Below, in pieces: positions 41,710-50,125 of a DNA stretch of 62,169 bases. The notes under the pieces were generated by a model. It worked only from the letters and a program-made list of their open reading frames with translations, had not been told where the DNA came from and searched no databases. Origin of the DNA: Lachnoclostridium sp. UBA1308 (lineage in GTDB: Bacteria; Bacillota; Clostridia; Lachnospirales; Lachnospiraceae). The position numbers were made by a program, and so were the translations under genes. Numbering within the stretch: the stretch's first letter is position 1; each line of letters begins with the position of its first letter. Location: the NCBI GenBank assembly GCA_002307215.1, contig DBTU01000056.1:1-62169 (forward strand), read 5' to 3'.

Positions 41710-44127
41710 TCAATTGCTTGCATTTAAAATTGTTAACTTACAGCCACTTGTAATAGTAAATCCATTACTTAATGTAATTACAATATTATTCGTCGTTGTA
41801 GAGGTTGTCGTAAGTTTGTTCAGCTTCGCATTTGAAAGATATATCGTAGCCGTACCATTCGTTATTGTGGTAGATCCAAGTACAGAGACTCCGCCCCAGG
41901 TTACATCCGAAACTGCTACTCCATAGCTCTTACTAAATAGGGTTAAAGTAAGATTATAAGTAATGACCTCTTCCGTCACGGTGGTGGTAGAGTCATCGGA
42001 ATTCGTGATTGTTGAAGTCGTTGTCTCCTTCAGTTTTCCCTCCGTAATGGTCCAAGCAAGCGGTGTATTATTCAATGTAGCCGTATTTGTGAGCGTAAGA
42101 TTGATATCATTGTTCATGGTCTCACCATTATTCAGAGTGATATGTAATGGCTCTGCGGTATTAGTGATATCAATCAGGGATGATTTCTCAAATGCAGAAA
42201 CATTTACTGTTACCGTAGCTGTTGCTATTGTCTCATCATCATCATTGACATAGGAACCATATACCACAGTATAATCGGTACCGCTGCTTAAGGAATAGCT
42301 GTCGTATTTGATTGAGGTGATAGCCATTGCTTGTGATGTGAAGCTATTTACAACCGTATCGCTTGGAATATTAATGGTTCCTAGATCTAACTTAAATTTA
42401 AAGCTGCTATCATCGTCCGTATCATTTGACAAATAGATTCTCTGAAAACTGCTTGTATACTCATCATAAATATTATCATCTCCTGTCGGATTGTTAACAA
42501 CCGTGCAGGGATACAAATACAGTAAGATACCGGCGGCATCTGAACTCGTTATTACATCTGAATTAGCTAATGTGATCTTTGCATACAATAATTCCTCCGT
42601 AATCGAATTAAGACTGCTTGTTGAAGTTATCTTGGTAGTAATTATGTATTTATCAAGCTCAGTCTTACTGTCGGTATTCTTTGCCACCGTACTCTTAATA
42701 GTTACAGTGCCTTTATCAATTCCATAGGAATCAAGGAAATGAATCGCTGATACCGTAGTTGAGGTTGCACTGTATAATTGAAAGGTAAGATAACTGGAAC
42801 TGTCTGACGTCTGACATACACCGGCTGTTGAAATCAAGGTAGTTAATGATGTCGTCGTAGGAGAATCAGGATATGTAACACCACTTGTACCTGTAACATC
42901 TGTTTCAACGGAGGCTAGTGCATAATCATCATCCCCTGTTACATTCACTGACTTTTTCCTTAAATAAATATGGTATCCTTCCTCTGCGGTATCATCATTC
43001 AAGCTGATAGCTGTACTTGACGAAATGGTTACCCAAGAAGCTGTTTGGTAATTCAATTCATCATCTGCTTCTACCACTGTATATTCAAATGGTACTGTAC
43101 TGCTTGCTGCCTTCACCTGCAGAGAGAGGGTGGATGAACTTGTATAGCTTAATGTAATTCCATAGGTATCTTCATCGGGAGGGCCTTCCTGCATAGGAAC
43201 CGTCACGGTTGTTATACCTGATACCTGCGTCGTGTTTGTTGCATTAGTTCGAAACTGAAGTGTTACTTCTGCCTGAGTTGTTGATTCATTTGTATACATC
43301 GCTTTCGCTGCAATATTCTTAAGTAATAAGTTAGAAGTACTGCTTATGGTTGTCCAATCCGAACTAGATGTGTCACTGTAAACAGTGCGGTATGCCATGC
43401 CTTTTTTTACTGCTATACTTAAGGCTGATCCATTTATCGTAATACTGGGAGCCGAGGATTTCTTAGGTATGACGATAGAAACCTCCGAACTGGAACGATA
43501 TCCAACATTACCGATACCTGTACCGTTGACCGGTGCAAGACGGAAATACACAGTAGCTCCATTGGTGTTTAGATAGCTCAATTCCGTAGATATCGTATTA
43601 GTATCCACCGTACTCCAGACAGCACTATCCTTCTTTCTCCATTCAATCGTTCTTGAACCGGCATTATTGAAGGATACCGTACTCTTAACTTTATTATAGG
43701 TTGCCTTAAAATTCGTGATTAGTTTCGGCAGTGTCACCGAAATAACACTGGTTGATTTATCTGCTTTAAAGGTCATAACATAAGACTTTGACGAAGTTAC
43801 CCAGGAAATATCCATGGTTATCATATTACTACTGTTGATTTCTCCCGGCACTGTCTCCCAACTTGTCTTCTTGGAATCAGAAAAATAGACCACCGAATCA
43901 CTGTCATTGACCTTTAGTGTTATGGTGCTGTTAAAATAGTTAATCTCTGATATAGAAATACTGGCTGCTGCTTCTGCCTTAACCGGTCGTAAGGTGAGCA
44001 CTAATACGGTAAGTATCAACAGCAAGGAAATAATTAATATGTTCCGGTTTATTATTCTCGTTTTATTCATGTACATTATTCTATCCGTCAACCTTTCTTT
44101 TGTGTTGGATATGAAATATACCTCCAT
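41710..44127 (-). CDS. Large secreted beta-rich protein of unknown function (long paralogue)
   Basis: Up to 805 residues. The N-terminal signal segment is NILIISLLLILTVLVLTL, then VKAEAAAS. The first 380 residues repeat the plan of the 396-residue neighbour (VYFSDSKKTSWETVPG, MDISWVTSSKSYVMTF, FNNAGSRTIEWRKKD, VGYRSSSEVSIVI). The rest is Thr/Ser/Asp-rich and contains DDD or DDDE clusters that could bind calcium. The start is uncertain: the ATG at 44127 is itself a GGAGG-like stretch, and the ATG at 44076 begins nearer the signal peptide but has a weak ribosome site. No catalytic motif is visible. A surface or adhesive role is a guess. Confidence 0.7.
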   Translation of the reverse strand: MEVYFISNTKERLTDRIMYMNKTRIINRNILIISLLLILTVLVLTLRPVKAEAAASISISEINYFNSTITLKVNDSDSVVYFSDSKKTSWETVPGEINSSNMITMDISWVTSSKSYVMTFKADKSTSVISVTLPKLITNFKATYNKVKSTVSFNNAGSRTIEWRKKDSAVWSTVDTNTISTELSYLNTNGATVYFRLAPVNGTGIGNVGYRSSSEVSIVIPKKSSAPSITINGSALSIAVKKGMAYRTVYSDTSSSDWTTISSTSNLLLKNIAAKAMYTNESTTQAEVTLQFRTNATNTTQVSGITTVTVPMQEGPPDEDTYGITLSYTSSSTLSLQVKAASSTVPFEYTVVEADDELNYQTASWVTISSSTAISLNDDTAEEGYHIYLRKKSVNVTGDDDYALASVETDVTGTSGVTYPDSPTTTSLTTLISTAGVCQTSDSSSYLTFQLYSATSTTVSAIHFLDSYGIDKGTVTIKSTVAKNTDSKTELDKYIITTKITSTSSLNSITEELLYAKITLANSDVITSSDAAGILLYLYPCTVVNNPTGDDNIYDEYTSSFQRIYLSNDTDDDSSFKFKLDLGTINIPSDTVVNSFTSQAMAITSIKYDSYSLSSGTDYTVVYGSYVNDDDETIATATVTVNVSAFEKSSLIDITNTAEPLHITLNNGETMNNDINLTLTNTATLNNTPLAWTITEGKLKETTTSTITNSDDSTTTVTEEVITYNLTLTLFSKSYGVAVSDVTWGGVSVLGSTTITNGTATIYLSNAKLNKLTTTSTTTNNIVITLSNGFTITSGCKLTILNASN

Positions 44128-44395
44128 GTATCGTTACATATCATGTCTCGTTTCCCTGTTTATCCTTAACAAGAATTATAACCCTAATTTGTCAATTTTT
44201 CAATGTTTTTGTATAGATATTGTGTTTGTCTGGTAAGTATATACTATATATCCATTTAGTACGGGTAAAAGCTTCTCCCATTGTTTCCTTACAAGGTAAT
44301 ATATCGGAACCTTTTGTGGGAAGTATAAGCCATTTCAGGAATTAATCACACAACAATCACAAAAGATCTGTCTTAGGGATTAGTTTGTGCAATAC

Positions 44396-44446
44396 AAAAA
44401 GGGCTTTTGGAAGATACTATTTAATATCTTCCAAAAGCCCTTTCTT
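44396..44446. terminator. Strong bidirectional terminator
   Basis: GGGCTTTTGGAAGATA and TATCTTCCAAAAGCCC form a 16-bp perfect stem with A-run before and T-run after. It separates the ppnP gene from the secreted-protein genes. The region 44128-44395 holds no gene. Confidence 0.9.
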
Positions 44447-44468
44447 TTCCCGATTTCGCTGTGACTTA

Positions 44469-44783
44469 CTAAGATAGATAAGAACAACAATAATCTGTCA
44501 ATTCATTTACTACCAGCTGGAATTTGGAATCAGCTATTACTTCAAAGCTTTCGCCCTCGCGAACTGTAATCCAATCTTTTGCGCCCGGAAGCTTAACCTT
44601 CAGATTACCTGCGAGGATTTCCATTAATTCTTTTTTACCTGTTCCAAATTCATATTCTCCCGGCATCATGATTCCCAGCGTTTTTTTCTCACCATCAGAA
44701 AATACAACGGTTCTGCTGGTAACCTTGCCGTCAAAATAAATATTGGCTTTCTTTATTACTGTTACATTGTCAAACTGACTCAT
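44469..44783 (-). CDS. ppnP: Pyrimidine/purine nucleoside phosphorylase PpnP (cupin, DUF1255)
   Basis: About 104 residues. ANIYFDGKVTSRTV, LGIMMPGEYEFGTG, KELMEILAGNLKVKLPG and ESFEVIADSKFQL follow the small-cupin PpnP (YaiE) family. The family phosphorolyses several nucleosides to base and ribose-1-phosphate. I chose the ATG at 44783 because GGAGG precedes it; the frame runs upstream into the R2 repeat. Confidence 0.9.
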   Translation of the reverse strand: MSQFDNVTVIKKANIYFDGKVTSRTVVFSDGEKKTLGIMMPGEYEFGTGKKELMEILAGNLKVKLPGAKDWITVREGESFEVIADSKFQLVVNELTDYCCSYLS

Positions 44784-44803
44784 TTTAGTCCTCCATTCTG
44801 TCA

Positions 44804-44870
44804 CAACCCGCGAATTTGGGCGGTAGCACAAATTCGCCGTGTGGAAAATCTTGATTTTCCACACTTCCCT
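44804..44870 (-). repeat. R2 palindromic element upstream of ppnP (copy c)
   Basis: Hairpin 1: GCGAATTTG (44810-44818) and CAAATTCGC (44829-44837). Hairpin 2: GTGTGGAAAATC (44839-44850) and GATTTTCCACAC (44853-44864). The layout matches copies a and b, but both stems have changed bases on both sides, so pairing is kept. It ends about 20 bases before the ppnP start codon. Confidence 0.75.
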
Positions 44871-44960
44871 CCATCATCCTGTCTTTTGGGCTTTGTAAGC
44901 CCATATAAAATACAATATTATAAGATTAATTTTAAAAAATCAAGACAATTTTGTACCATT

Positions 44961-45509
44961 TTATATTATCCAATAAACAGGTATCAATAGATAAGAATTA
45001 CATTTCAGTTGTTGATCATCAACACTATCATCCTTTTTAATTCCCAGTTTAAGATAATTGGTAAATCCCATTTTATCTTGATAAACATTTGAATTACCGC
45101 AACACATACAAGCGGAATAGCCCAGCTTTTTAGCAATTTCTAATCCATGCTTTACGATTGCTGTTCCGATGCCTTTTCTTTGATATTTATATTGCATTGT
45201 TTTATGGCTATCAGTTTCATCGTGTCGAACCGCTAAGCTATTTAACCAAACAACATGGTTATTATTATCTCCCATTGGTAGGGCAGAAAAAATAGCATGA
45301 CCTAATATCAATCCATTTTCGTCAGAAGCTATTAAATCAAGTTCACGAATGAAGTAAGGTGATTTTCTAATATTATCTGCAAAAACTTCATGTTCATCAG
45401 CACTACTCCCTCTTTCGTTTTTACCAAATGAATTTCTGTCAAGCATTCTAACTTTTTGATATTCTTCTGAATTAATTTGTCTTATATTATAATTCATCTT
45501 AATAACCAT
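44961..45509 (-). CDS. GNAT family N-acetyltransferase
   Basis: About 178-182 residues. NSLAVRHDETDSHKTMQYKYQ then RKGIGTAIVKHGLEIAKKLG is the acetyl-CoA pyrophosphate-binding motif A (Q/RxxGxG/A) of GNAT enzymes, and CGNSNVYQDKMGFTNY is motif B. The substrate is unknown. Either the ATG at 45509 or the in-frame ATG at 45497 may be used; both lie in the tail of an R2 element that also supplies GAAAGG. It is transcribed on the minus strand towards ppnP. Confidence 0.82.
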   Translation of the reverse strand: MVIKMNYNIRQINSEEYQKVRMLDRNSFGKNERGSSADEHEVFADNIRKSPYFIRELDLIASDENGLILGHAIFSALPMGDNNNHVVWLNSLAVRHDETDSHKTMQYKYQRKGIGTAIVKHGLEIAKKLGYSACMCCGNSNVYQDKMGFTNYLKLGIKKDDSVDDQQLKCNSYLLIPVYWII

Positions 45510-45586
45510 GCCTTTCTCATAGCCTGCAAACTTTGGGCCGCAGGCACAAAGTTGTCGTGTGAATTATGCTTTTCAATAATTCACAC
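45495..45586 (-). repeat. R2 palindromic element at the GNAT start (copy a)
   Basis: 92 bases. GCCTGC (45522-45527) pairs with GCAGGC (45540-45545), and GTGTGAATTAT (45557-45567) with ATAATTCACAC (45576-45586). It aligns end to end with the copy inside hypF. Its minus-strand tail GTTATTAAGATG contains the GNAT start codon. Confidence 0.85.
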
Positions 45587-45657
45587 GACCCTCCTGCTCA
45601 AACAGAATTATTTATGTTATGCAATTTCTACTCAGCTTGTTACCATTAACCCTTAGG

Positions 45658-46203
45658 TTAATATATAATAATTTCTACATCATTTGCATCATAAAATTTA
45701 TAACTATAAATATCAGGAAATTTATTTTTAGTTTCATCCGGAACTTTACAATAGACAATATAATACTCTTGCTTTGGTACATTTATTTTATATTCTTTAC
45801 CTTCTAATGACACCTTAACATAATTAATTTTCAAATTCTTATTACTTCCATATACAACAAGATATTTGGCTTTATTTGTTTTATAAATATAACCTCTAAA
45901 GAAGCCACTACCGCCATATTCAGCAGAATAAATTTTATATTTATGGTTAAACCCTTTCGTTAACACGGCTAAACCCATTGAATCATTTCGAATAAATAAA
46001 GCATATTTTTTATTATCAATTTTTACAGATTGTTTAATATCTACGTTAATTCCGGTTTTTGATGGCCTATCAATAAATGATGTTATACTTTCCTGTAATT
46101 GATCTGTATTATCACTTATAGTAAAGCCGATATAATAACTTATCGGATGAAGTAATGCCGATATAGCGATTATTACAAATAAAGTGAAAATAACTTTCTT
46201 CAT
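45658..46203 (-). CDS. Hypothetical secreted or membrane-anchored protein
   Basis: The 181-residue protein begins MKKVIFTLFVIIAISALLHP, a signal or single membrane segment. After it come mixed beta segments (KYALFIRNDSMGLAVLTKG, YSAEYGGSGFFRGYIYKTN, YYIVYCKVPDETKNK). I recognise no family. I chose the ATG at 46203 because AAAGGGGAG lies upstream; the longer open frame reads through repeat sequence. It ends just before the R2-a element. Confidence 0.6.
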   Translation of the reverse strand: MKKVIFTLFVIIAISALLHPISYYIGFTISDNTDQLQESITSFIDRPSKTGINVDIKQSVKIDNKKYALFIRNDSMGLAVLTKGFNHKYKIYSAEYGGSGFFRGYIYKTNKAKYLVVYGSNKNLKINYVKVSLEGKEYKINVPKQEYYIVYCKVPDETKNKFPDIYSYKFYDANDVEIIIY

Positions 46204-46204
46204 A

Positions 46205-46395
46205 GTCTCCCCTTTATGTGAATTATTTGAAAATAGTCTCGCAAAATCATGCGAGCTATTATTCACATTACTTAACATGCCTACCCTTCGAATTAGTTTA
46301 CGCCGAGGACTACACAGGCACAAACTTCAAAATGCGAATTATGCTTTTCAAGTGGCTCGTTTTTATACGAGACATTATTCACATTACTTACCTAC
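46205..46395 (-). repeat. Cluster of R2-related hairpins upstream of the 181-residue gene (copy d and variant)
   Basis: On the minus strand GTGAATAATG pairs with CATAATTCGCAT around an inner CTCGT/ACGAG hairpin, and the R2-like GTTTGTGCCTG follows. A second unit has GTGAATAATA and ATAATTCAC around CTCGCA/TGCGAG. Both begin TTAAGTAATGTGAATAAT or a close variant. They fill the gap between the GH9 gene and the small gene. Confidence 0.6.
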
Positions 46396-48022
46396 ATAAA
46401 TATGCTCCTACATATAAGGCAGGCGAATTCCAGTAGATGTCAATTTCATTCGTAGAATAACTTTCTGTATGATCCGCAAAACATTTTGCGGGCGGGTTTC
46501 CTTGGCATTTCTCCTGCACTATTTCATCGACTAAGGCTGCACACGGTCCTCCGGAAACCAGACCCGGAACCGGCTCGAGTATCCCTTCCGAGGCAGACGG
46601 TCTGTGATGGGGATTTTTAATACTTTGTTCTCCAAGACCCGTGACATAGGAAATGTCCATTGGGTTTCTTCCAAATAAATAATCCCAATTTTGTTGAATA
46701 ATATGGCAATAGGACGATGTTTTGAAAAGTCGCTGTGCAATGATTAGTTGGATACTTTGGTTCATGAGAATCATTGAGCTGCCCCACACATAATCACTGA
46801 TTCCTAGCGTGATGCCATACCCGTTACTTAAACTTCTTTCCTCCAGCGCTGATACATGGCTTCGCCATTCTTCCTTTAACTTATCATATACTTCCTGATT
46901 CACAACACGATTCGTAAAAAGGTATGCGATTGTACCATATCCCCCGACATTTTTCCACCCCAGGGATAATCTATCCTTTAGCATAAAGTAATAACGAATG
47001 AAATCTTCATGATACTGCTCTTCTCCGGTAGACAGATATAACTGTGCCGCTGCCCAGTATCTCTCGTCAATATCACAGATATCTCCGTATTCCCCTGAAG
47101 TAAGATTGTATGGATTCTTAAAAAGCAACGGTTCCGGGTTCTGTTGTAGCCATCTGTATGCTTTTTTTGCTGCATCTTGACATCTCGATGCATAATCGGA
47201 ATCAAACTCCCTATAAGTACAAGAAGCCATTGCCATTACAGCTGCAAAGCCTGCAGTAGCCGGGCTGGAAATGTCAAATATGAATAAAGGTGCCATATCA
47301 ATTTCGGGCATTATCATTCCCGGAAAATGACGTGAAGTAACCTTGGTATGGACAGCGCCGTCTTCATTTCGCTGCATCTTAAACAAAAAGTCCAGTCCAA
47401 TTTTCGCTTCATGTAGAATATCTGCTCCCTTAAGCTTACTCTCAGGAATGTCGGTTGGATGCAAAAACACCTCAGGATAATGCGCATATGCCTGTAACAA
47501 ATCAGCAACCGTCTTTACCGTTGCTATCGTATATCTGCCGTAGTCACCGGCATCATGCCAACCACCTACGGTATCATGTTGTTTAAGTTCCTTGGGATTA
47601 CGATTAAGAAGCTCTTCTGCCTCCTGACAAAATAAATAGGAGGGTTGAAGATGACAAACCGGGTGGCTCCAACTTCCTGCATACTGCTCTTGTAATTCCA
47701 CCCCACATCTTTGATAATAGAAGGCTTTCAGCAGAGCTTTCGTACATACATTGTACCGGTGTTCGGAAACAGTAAACAACAGTGAACGCTCCTGATTAAT
47801 AACAATATAGTAATCGCCCGGCTGATTTACAGAGCTAAAGTCACCTGTACATACATAATCACCACTGGCTTCATCAAAGCCCTTCTCCTCAAGGGACCCC
47901 TGATAAACCATTTCTTGTGTTACAGCCTCTAATATAAAAAAGGCATTCTCTTTCCCAACATATAATACCTGTTTGGCGCTGTTAAGAGAATACCCCATCT
48001 GATTCACTCTGACTGCTCCCAT
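46388..48022 (-). CDS. Glycoside hydrolase family 9 protein, apparently cytoplasmic
   Basis: The 544-residue protein has an N-terminal Ig-like CelD_N domain (VRVNQMGYSLNSAKQVLYVG, PGDYYIVINQERSLLFTV). A GH9 (alpha/alpha)6 catalytic domain follows, with GGWHDAGDYGRYTIATVKT (catalytic Asp near residue 160) and, near the end, SYSTNEIDIYWNSPALY with the catalytic Glu. GPCAALVDE lies between. Family members cleave beta-1,4-glucans or related oligosaccharides. There is no signal peptide, which points to intracellular processing of imported cello-oligosaccharides or of amino-sugar oligomers. Confidence 0.88.
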   Translation of the reverse strand: MGAVRVNQMGYSLNSAKQVLYVGKENAFFILEAVTQEMVYQGSLEEKGFDEASGDYVCTGDFSSVNQPGDYYIVINQERSLLFTVSEHRYNVCTKALLKAFYYQRCGVELQEQYAGSWSHPVCHLQPSYLFCQEAEELLNRNPKELKQHDTVGGWHDAGDYGRYTIATVKTVADLLQAYAHYPEVFLHPTDIPESKLKGADILHEAKIGLDFLFKMQRNEDGAVHTKVTSRHFPGMIMPEIDMAPLFIFDISSPATAGFAAVMAMASCTYREFDSDYASRCQDAAKKAYRWLQQNPEPLLFKNPYNLTSGEYGDICDIDERYWAAAQLYLSTGEEQYHEDFIRYYFMLKDRLSLGWKNVGGYGTIAYLFTNRVVNQEVYDKLKEEWRSHVSALEERSLSNGYGITLGISDYVWGSSMILMNQSIQLIIAQRLFKTSSYCHIIQQNWDYLFGRNPMDISYVTGLGEQSIKNPHHRPSASEGILEPVPGLVSGGPCAALVDEIVQEKCQGNPPAKCFADHTESYSTNEIDIYWNSPALYVGAYLCR

Positions 48023-48123
48023 AAATCCTCCCCATACTTGGTTTTTATCATTATAGAATGCAGTACTATTTATATAAATGTATTTAACTCTATTTTTAAT
48101 GTATTATCCATTTTATGTCATAT

Positions 48124-48657
48124 TTACAACTTCAGGTTACGGCGAAGCTTACCCCATATATTACTTTGAAAATATCTATAAGCCATATCATAAATCAATA
48201 AGGCTACCTGACCGATTAGAATAAGCACCAACAGAAAGCTCCCGTTGATACTTCCCGAGTAAAATAGCTTTGGAATCAGTACTATAACCGGTATATATAT
48301 GATATTAAATATCATATACTTCATGAGCCATAAGACTGTTCTTTTATTTTTTGTATTCTTAGTTGCCTGAAGCTTATCATAGCCAAATTCAGAGGCAAGC
48401 AAGTAAAAGCTCATGGCTGTAAAGGTAATACAGTACAGTTTGTTTGGTGCCATCAGAAATCCAAGAAAAACACTTGCCAAACAAAAGCCTGACGCAATTT
48501 GTATCCCACATTCCCTGAAGACAATTCCCACACAGAAGGAAGCTGCAGCAAGTAGAAAAAGTGTATTAAAATCCAGAGCTCCGCTAAGAACAATCAATAC
48601 CACCGTGATTGCCATCAACAATCCTAGAAACGCAAGCTTTTTTGCACCTAGAGGCAT
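48124..48657 (-). CDS. Small integral membrane protein, unknown function
   Basis: About 177 residues with four or five membrane segments (LAFLGLLMAITVVLIVLSG, LFLLAAASFCVGIVF, YMIFNIIYIPVIVLIPKLFY, FLLVLILIGQVALLIYDM). I chose the ATG at 48657 (MPLGAKKLAFL) because GGGAGGGG lies ten bases upstream, inside the end of the DnaJ-like gene. It is the third gene of a DUF5685-DnaJ-membrane run. No family is recognised. Confidence 0.65.
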   Translation of the reverse strand: MPLGAKKLAFLGLLMAITVVLIVLSGALDFNTLFLLAAASFCVGIVFRECGIQIASGFCLASVFLGFLMAPNKLYCITFTAMSFYLLASEFGYDKLQATKNTKNKRTVLWLMKYMIFNIIYIPVIVLIPKLFYSGSINGSFLLVLILIGQVALLIYDMAYRYFQSNIWGKLRRNLKL

Positions 48658-49280
48658 GGTATCAAATCCCCTCCCATACACTCACAGCAAGAATCCGCAC
48701 ACCATAAATCACAGCAGAGATTACCGGTTCCTAAGCCTCTTCCATTGCCTGCGGCACCAAAGCCTCCGGCACCATTATTACCATAGCCTCCACCATATCG
48801 GTTATTCTGATATCTGCGTTCCTGACCTTCCAACTGGTTTAACAGATTCGTATATTCTGTGTTGGTCGGTTCCATGTTGACTGCCTGCCTTGCATGATCA
48901 AAGGCCCTAACATTATTACCGGCTCCTGCATTAGCAATTGCACTGTAGTAATACCATCTGGCAGAACGAAGCGGGATACGTTCCAAAAGCTTTAGTGCTT
49001 CAACATTATTACCGGAATTAATATAATTATAGACCATCTTCATCTCATCCGAATCAAATTCTGAACCGCCGACTCCGCTATAACCACTTTCACGTTCCTT
49101 CATTATCCGATCATAAGCTTCCTGTATTTCTTTGAATTTTTCCTCAGCAAGCCCGGCAAGCGGATTATTGACATAACTGTCCGGATGATATTTTTTCAAT
49201 AAATCTCTGTAAGCTTTTTTAATTTCATCGTTAGAGGCATTTTGGGATACCCCAAGCACCTGATATGGATTTGTAGTCAT
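48648..49280 (-). CDS. J-domain protein with Gly/Cys-rich tail
   Basis: 210 residues. The N-terminal J domain is complete (YQVLGVSQNASNDEIKKAYR, KKYHPDS with the HPD motif). A TPR-like helical part follows (NVEALKLLERIPLRSARWYYY, AFDHARQAVNMEPTN). The tail is Gly/Asn-rich and ends with CCDLWCADSCCECMGGD, a dense Cys cluster that could bind metal or zinc. J domains stimulate DnaK, while the tail should choose the client. It lies three bases after the DUF5685 gene. Confidence 0.85.
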   Translation of the reverse strand: MTTNPYQVLGVSQNASNDEIKKAYRDLLKKYHPDSYVNNPLAGLAEEKFKEIQEAYDRIMKERESGYSGVGGSEFDSDEMKMVYNYINSGNNVEALKLLERIPLRSARWYYYSAIANAGAGNNVRAFDHARQAVNMEPTNTEYTNLLNQLEGQERRYQNNRYGGGYGNNGAGGFGAAGNGRGLGTGNLCCDLWCADSCCECMGGDLIPCL

Positions 49281-49283
49281 TTT

Positions 49284-50117
49284 TTATTTTCCTTCCTTTT
49301 TTCTATCCTCTTGTATTTTATTAAACTTCGTCCAGACTCCCTCATATAGTATGTTACGCAATATCGTAACATCATAAAGGCAAGGGAGCTTCTCAAATTC
49401 ACCGGTGCAGTCAGCCATCATTCGTATCAACATATCTCGGCAGTTTTCGTCAAAGGATTCTTTTGAAAACATCGGTATTAACGGATTATAGCAACCTTTT
49501 TTCATATCCTTACAGATATCATCATAGGCATCTAAAAGATAAATAAACTTTCCTAGATAAAAACCAATTTTTCTAAGCTTATCCTCCCATACATCCTGCC
49601 GATAGATGAAAAGCTCCGACATCAATTCCCCAAAGCACCTTGAGACGTAATCGATTTCTGTCTCGCTATTTGTCTCACATTCTGTAAGCTTATCCAAGGC
49701 TTCACTGATTCCCAGACACTGCCTTGGATATTTTTTGCAGATTTTCTTATATTCACTACGAAGTACTCCTGAACCGGTAAGTCCGGCCAGACTTTTTTCG
49801 TCCTGCCAGTCATCTCGAAGATGATGATAGGTCAGGGCAATATTCATATCTGCCACATATTTCGTAATCTCATTCTGCAAAATCATCTGTTTTCTGACCG
49901 GATGTACGACACAGCGACTCTTCTTTCTTTCCGTACTGCATTCATACAAGGAGGTTAAAAGAATAATTAAAAATGTCATGTCATAGGATAATGTCAGCTG
50001 ACCGATGGGACCATAGTTCTTTCTTAAGGTTCTGCACAACCCGCAGTAATATGCCTTATACTGATAGAATTCTTTAACCTTTAATTCCGGTTTATTGATA
50101 TTAACATAGCCGAACAT
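49284..50117 (-). CDS. DUF5685 family protein
   Basis: 277 residues, mostly helical. The start MFGYVNINKPELKVKEFYQY, then AYYCGLCRTLRKNYG and QLTLSYDMTFLIILLTSLYE, is the DUF5685 signature, with a CxxC and later RCVVHPVRK. Near residue 215 is YLLDAYDDICKDMKKGCYNP, an Asp-rich helix that resembles the DDxxD-type motifs of class I isoprenoid synthases. That similarity is my inference. The gene is consistently the head of a unit with the DnaJ-like gene here. Confidence 0.75.
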   Translation of the reverse strand: MFGYVNINKPELKVKEFYQYKAYYCGLCRTLRKNYGPIGQLTLSYDMTFLIILLTSLYECSTERKKSRCVVHPVRKQMILQNEITKYVADMNIALTYHHLRDDWQDEKSLAGLTGSGVLRSEYKKICKKYPRQCLGISEALDKLTECETNSETEIDYVSRCFGELMSELFIYRQDVWEDKLRKIGFYLGKFIYLLDAYDDICKDMKKGCYNPLIPMFSKESFDENCRDMLIRMMADCTGEFEKLPCLYDVTILRNILYEGVWTKFNKIQEDRKKEGK

Positions 50118-50125
50118 GCAGCCTC

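Noticed and set aside
44268..44330. Stem-loop upstream of the large secreted protein
   Set aside because: Pairing of CTTCTCCCA with TGTGGGAAG is short and interrupted, with no T-run or related copy.
46204..46323. Forty-residue N-terminal extension of the small secreted protein
   Set aside because: It is translated from R2-related repeat DNA, while AAAGGGGAG and a signal-peptide start occur at 46203.
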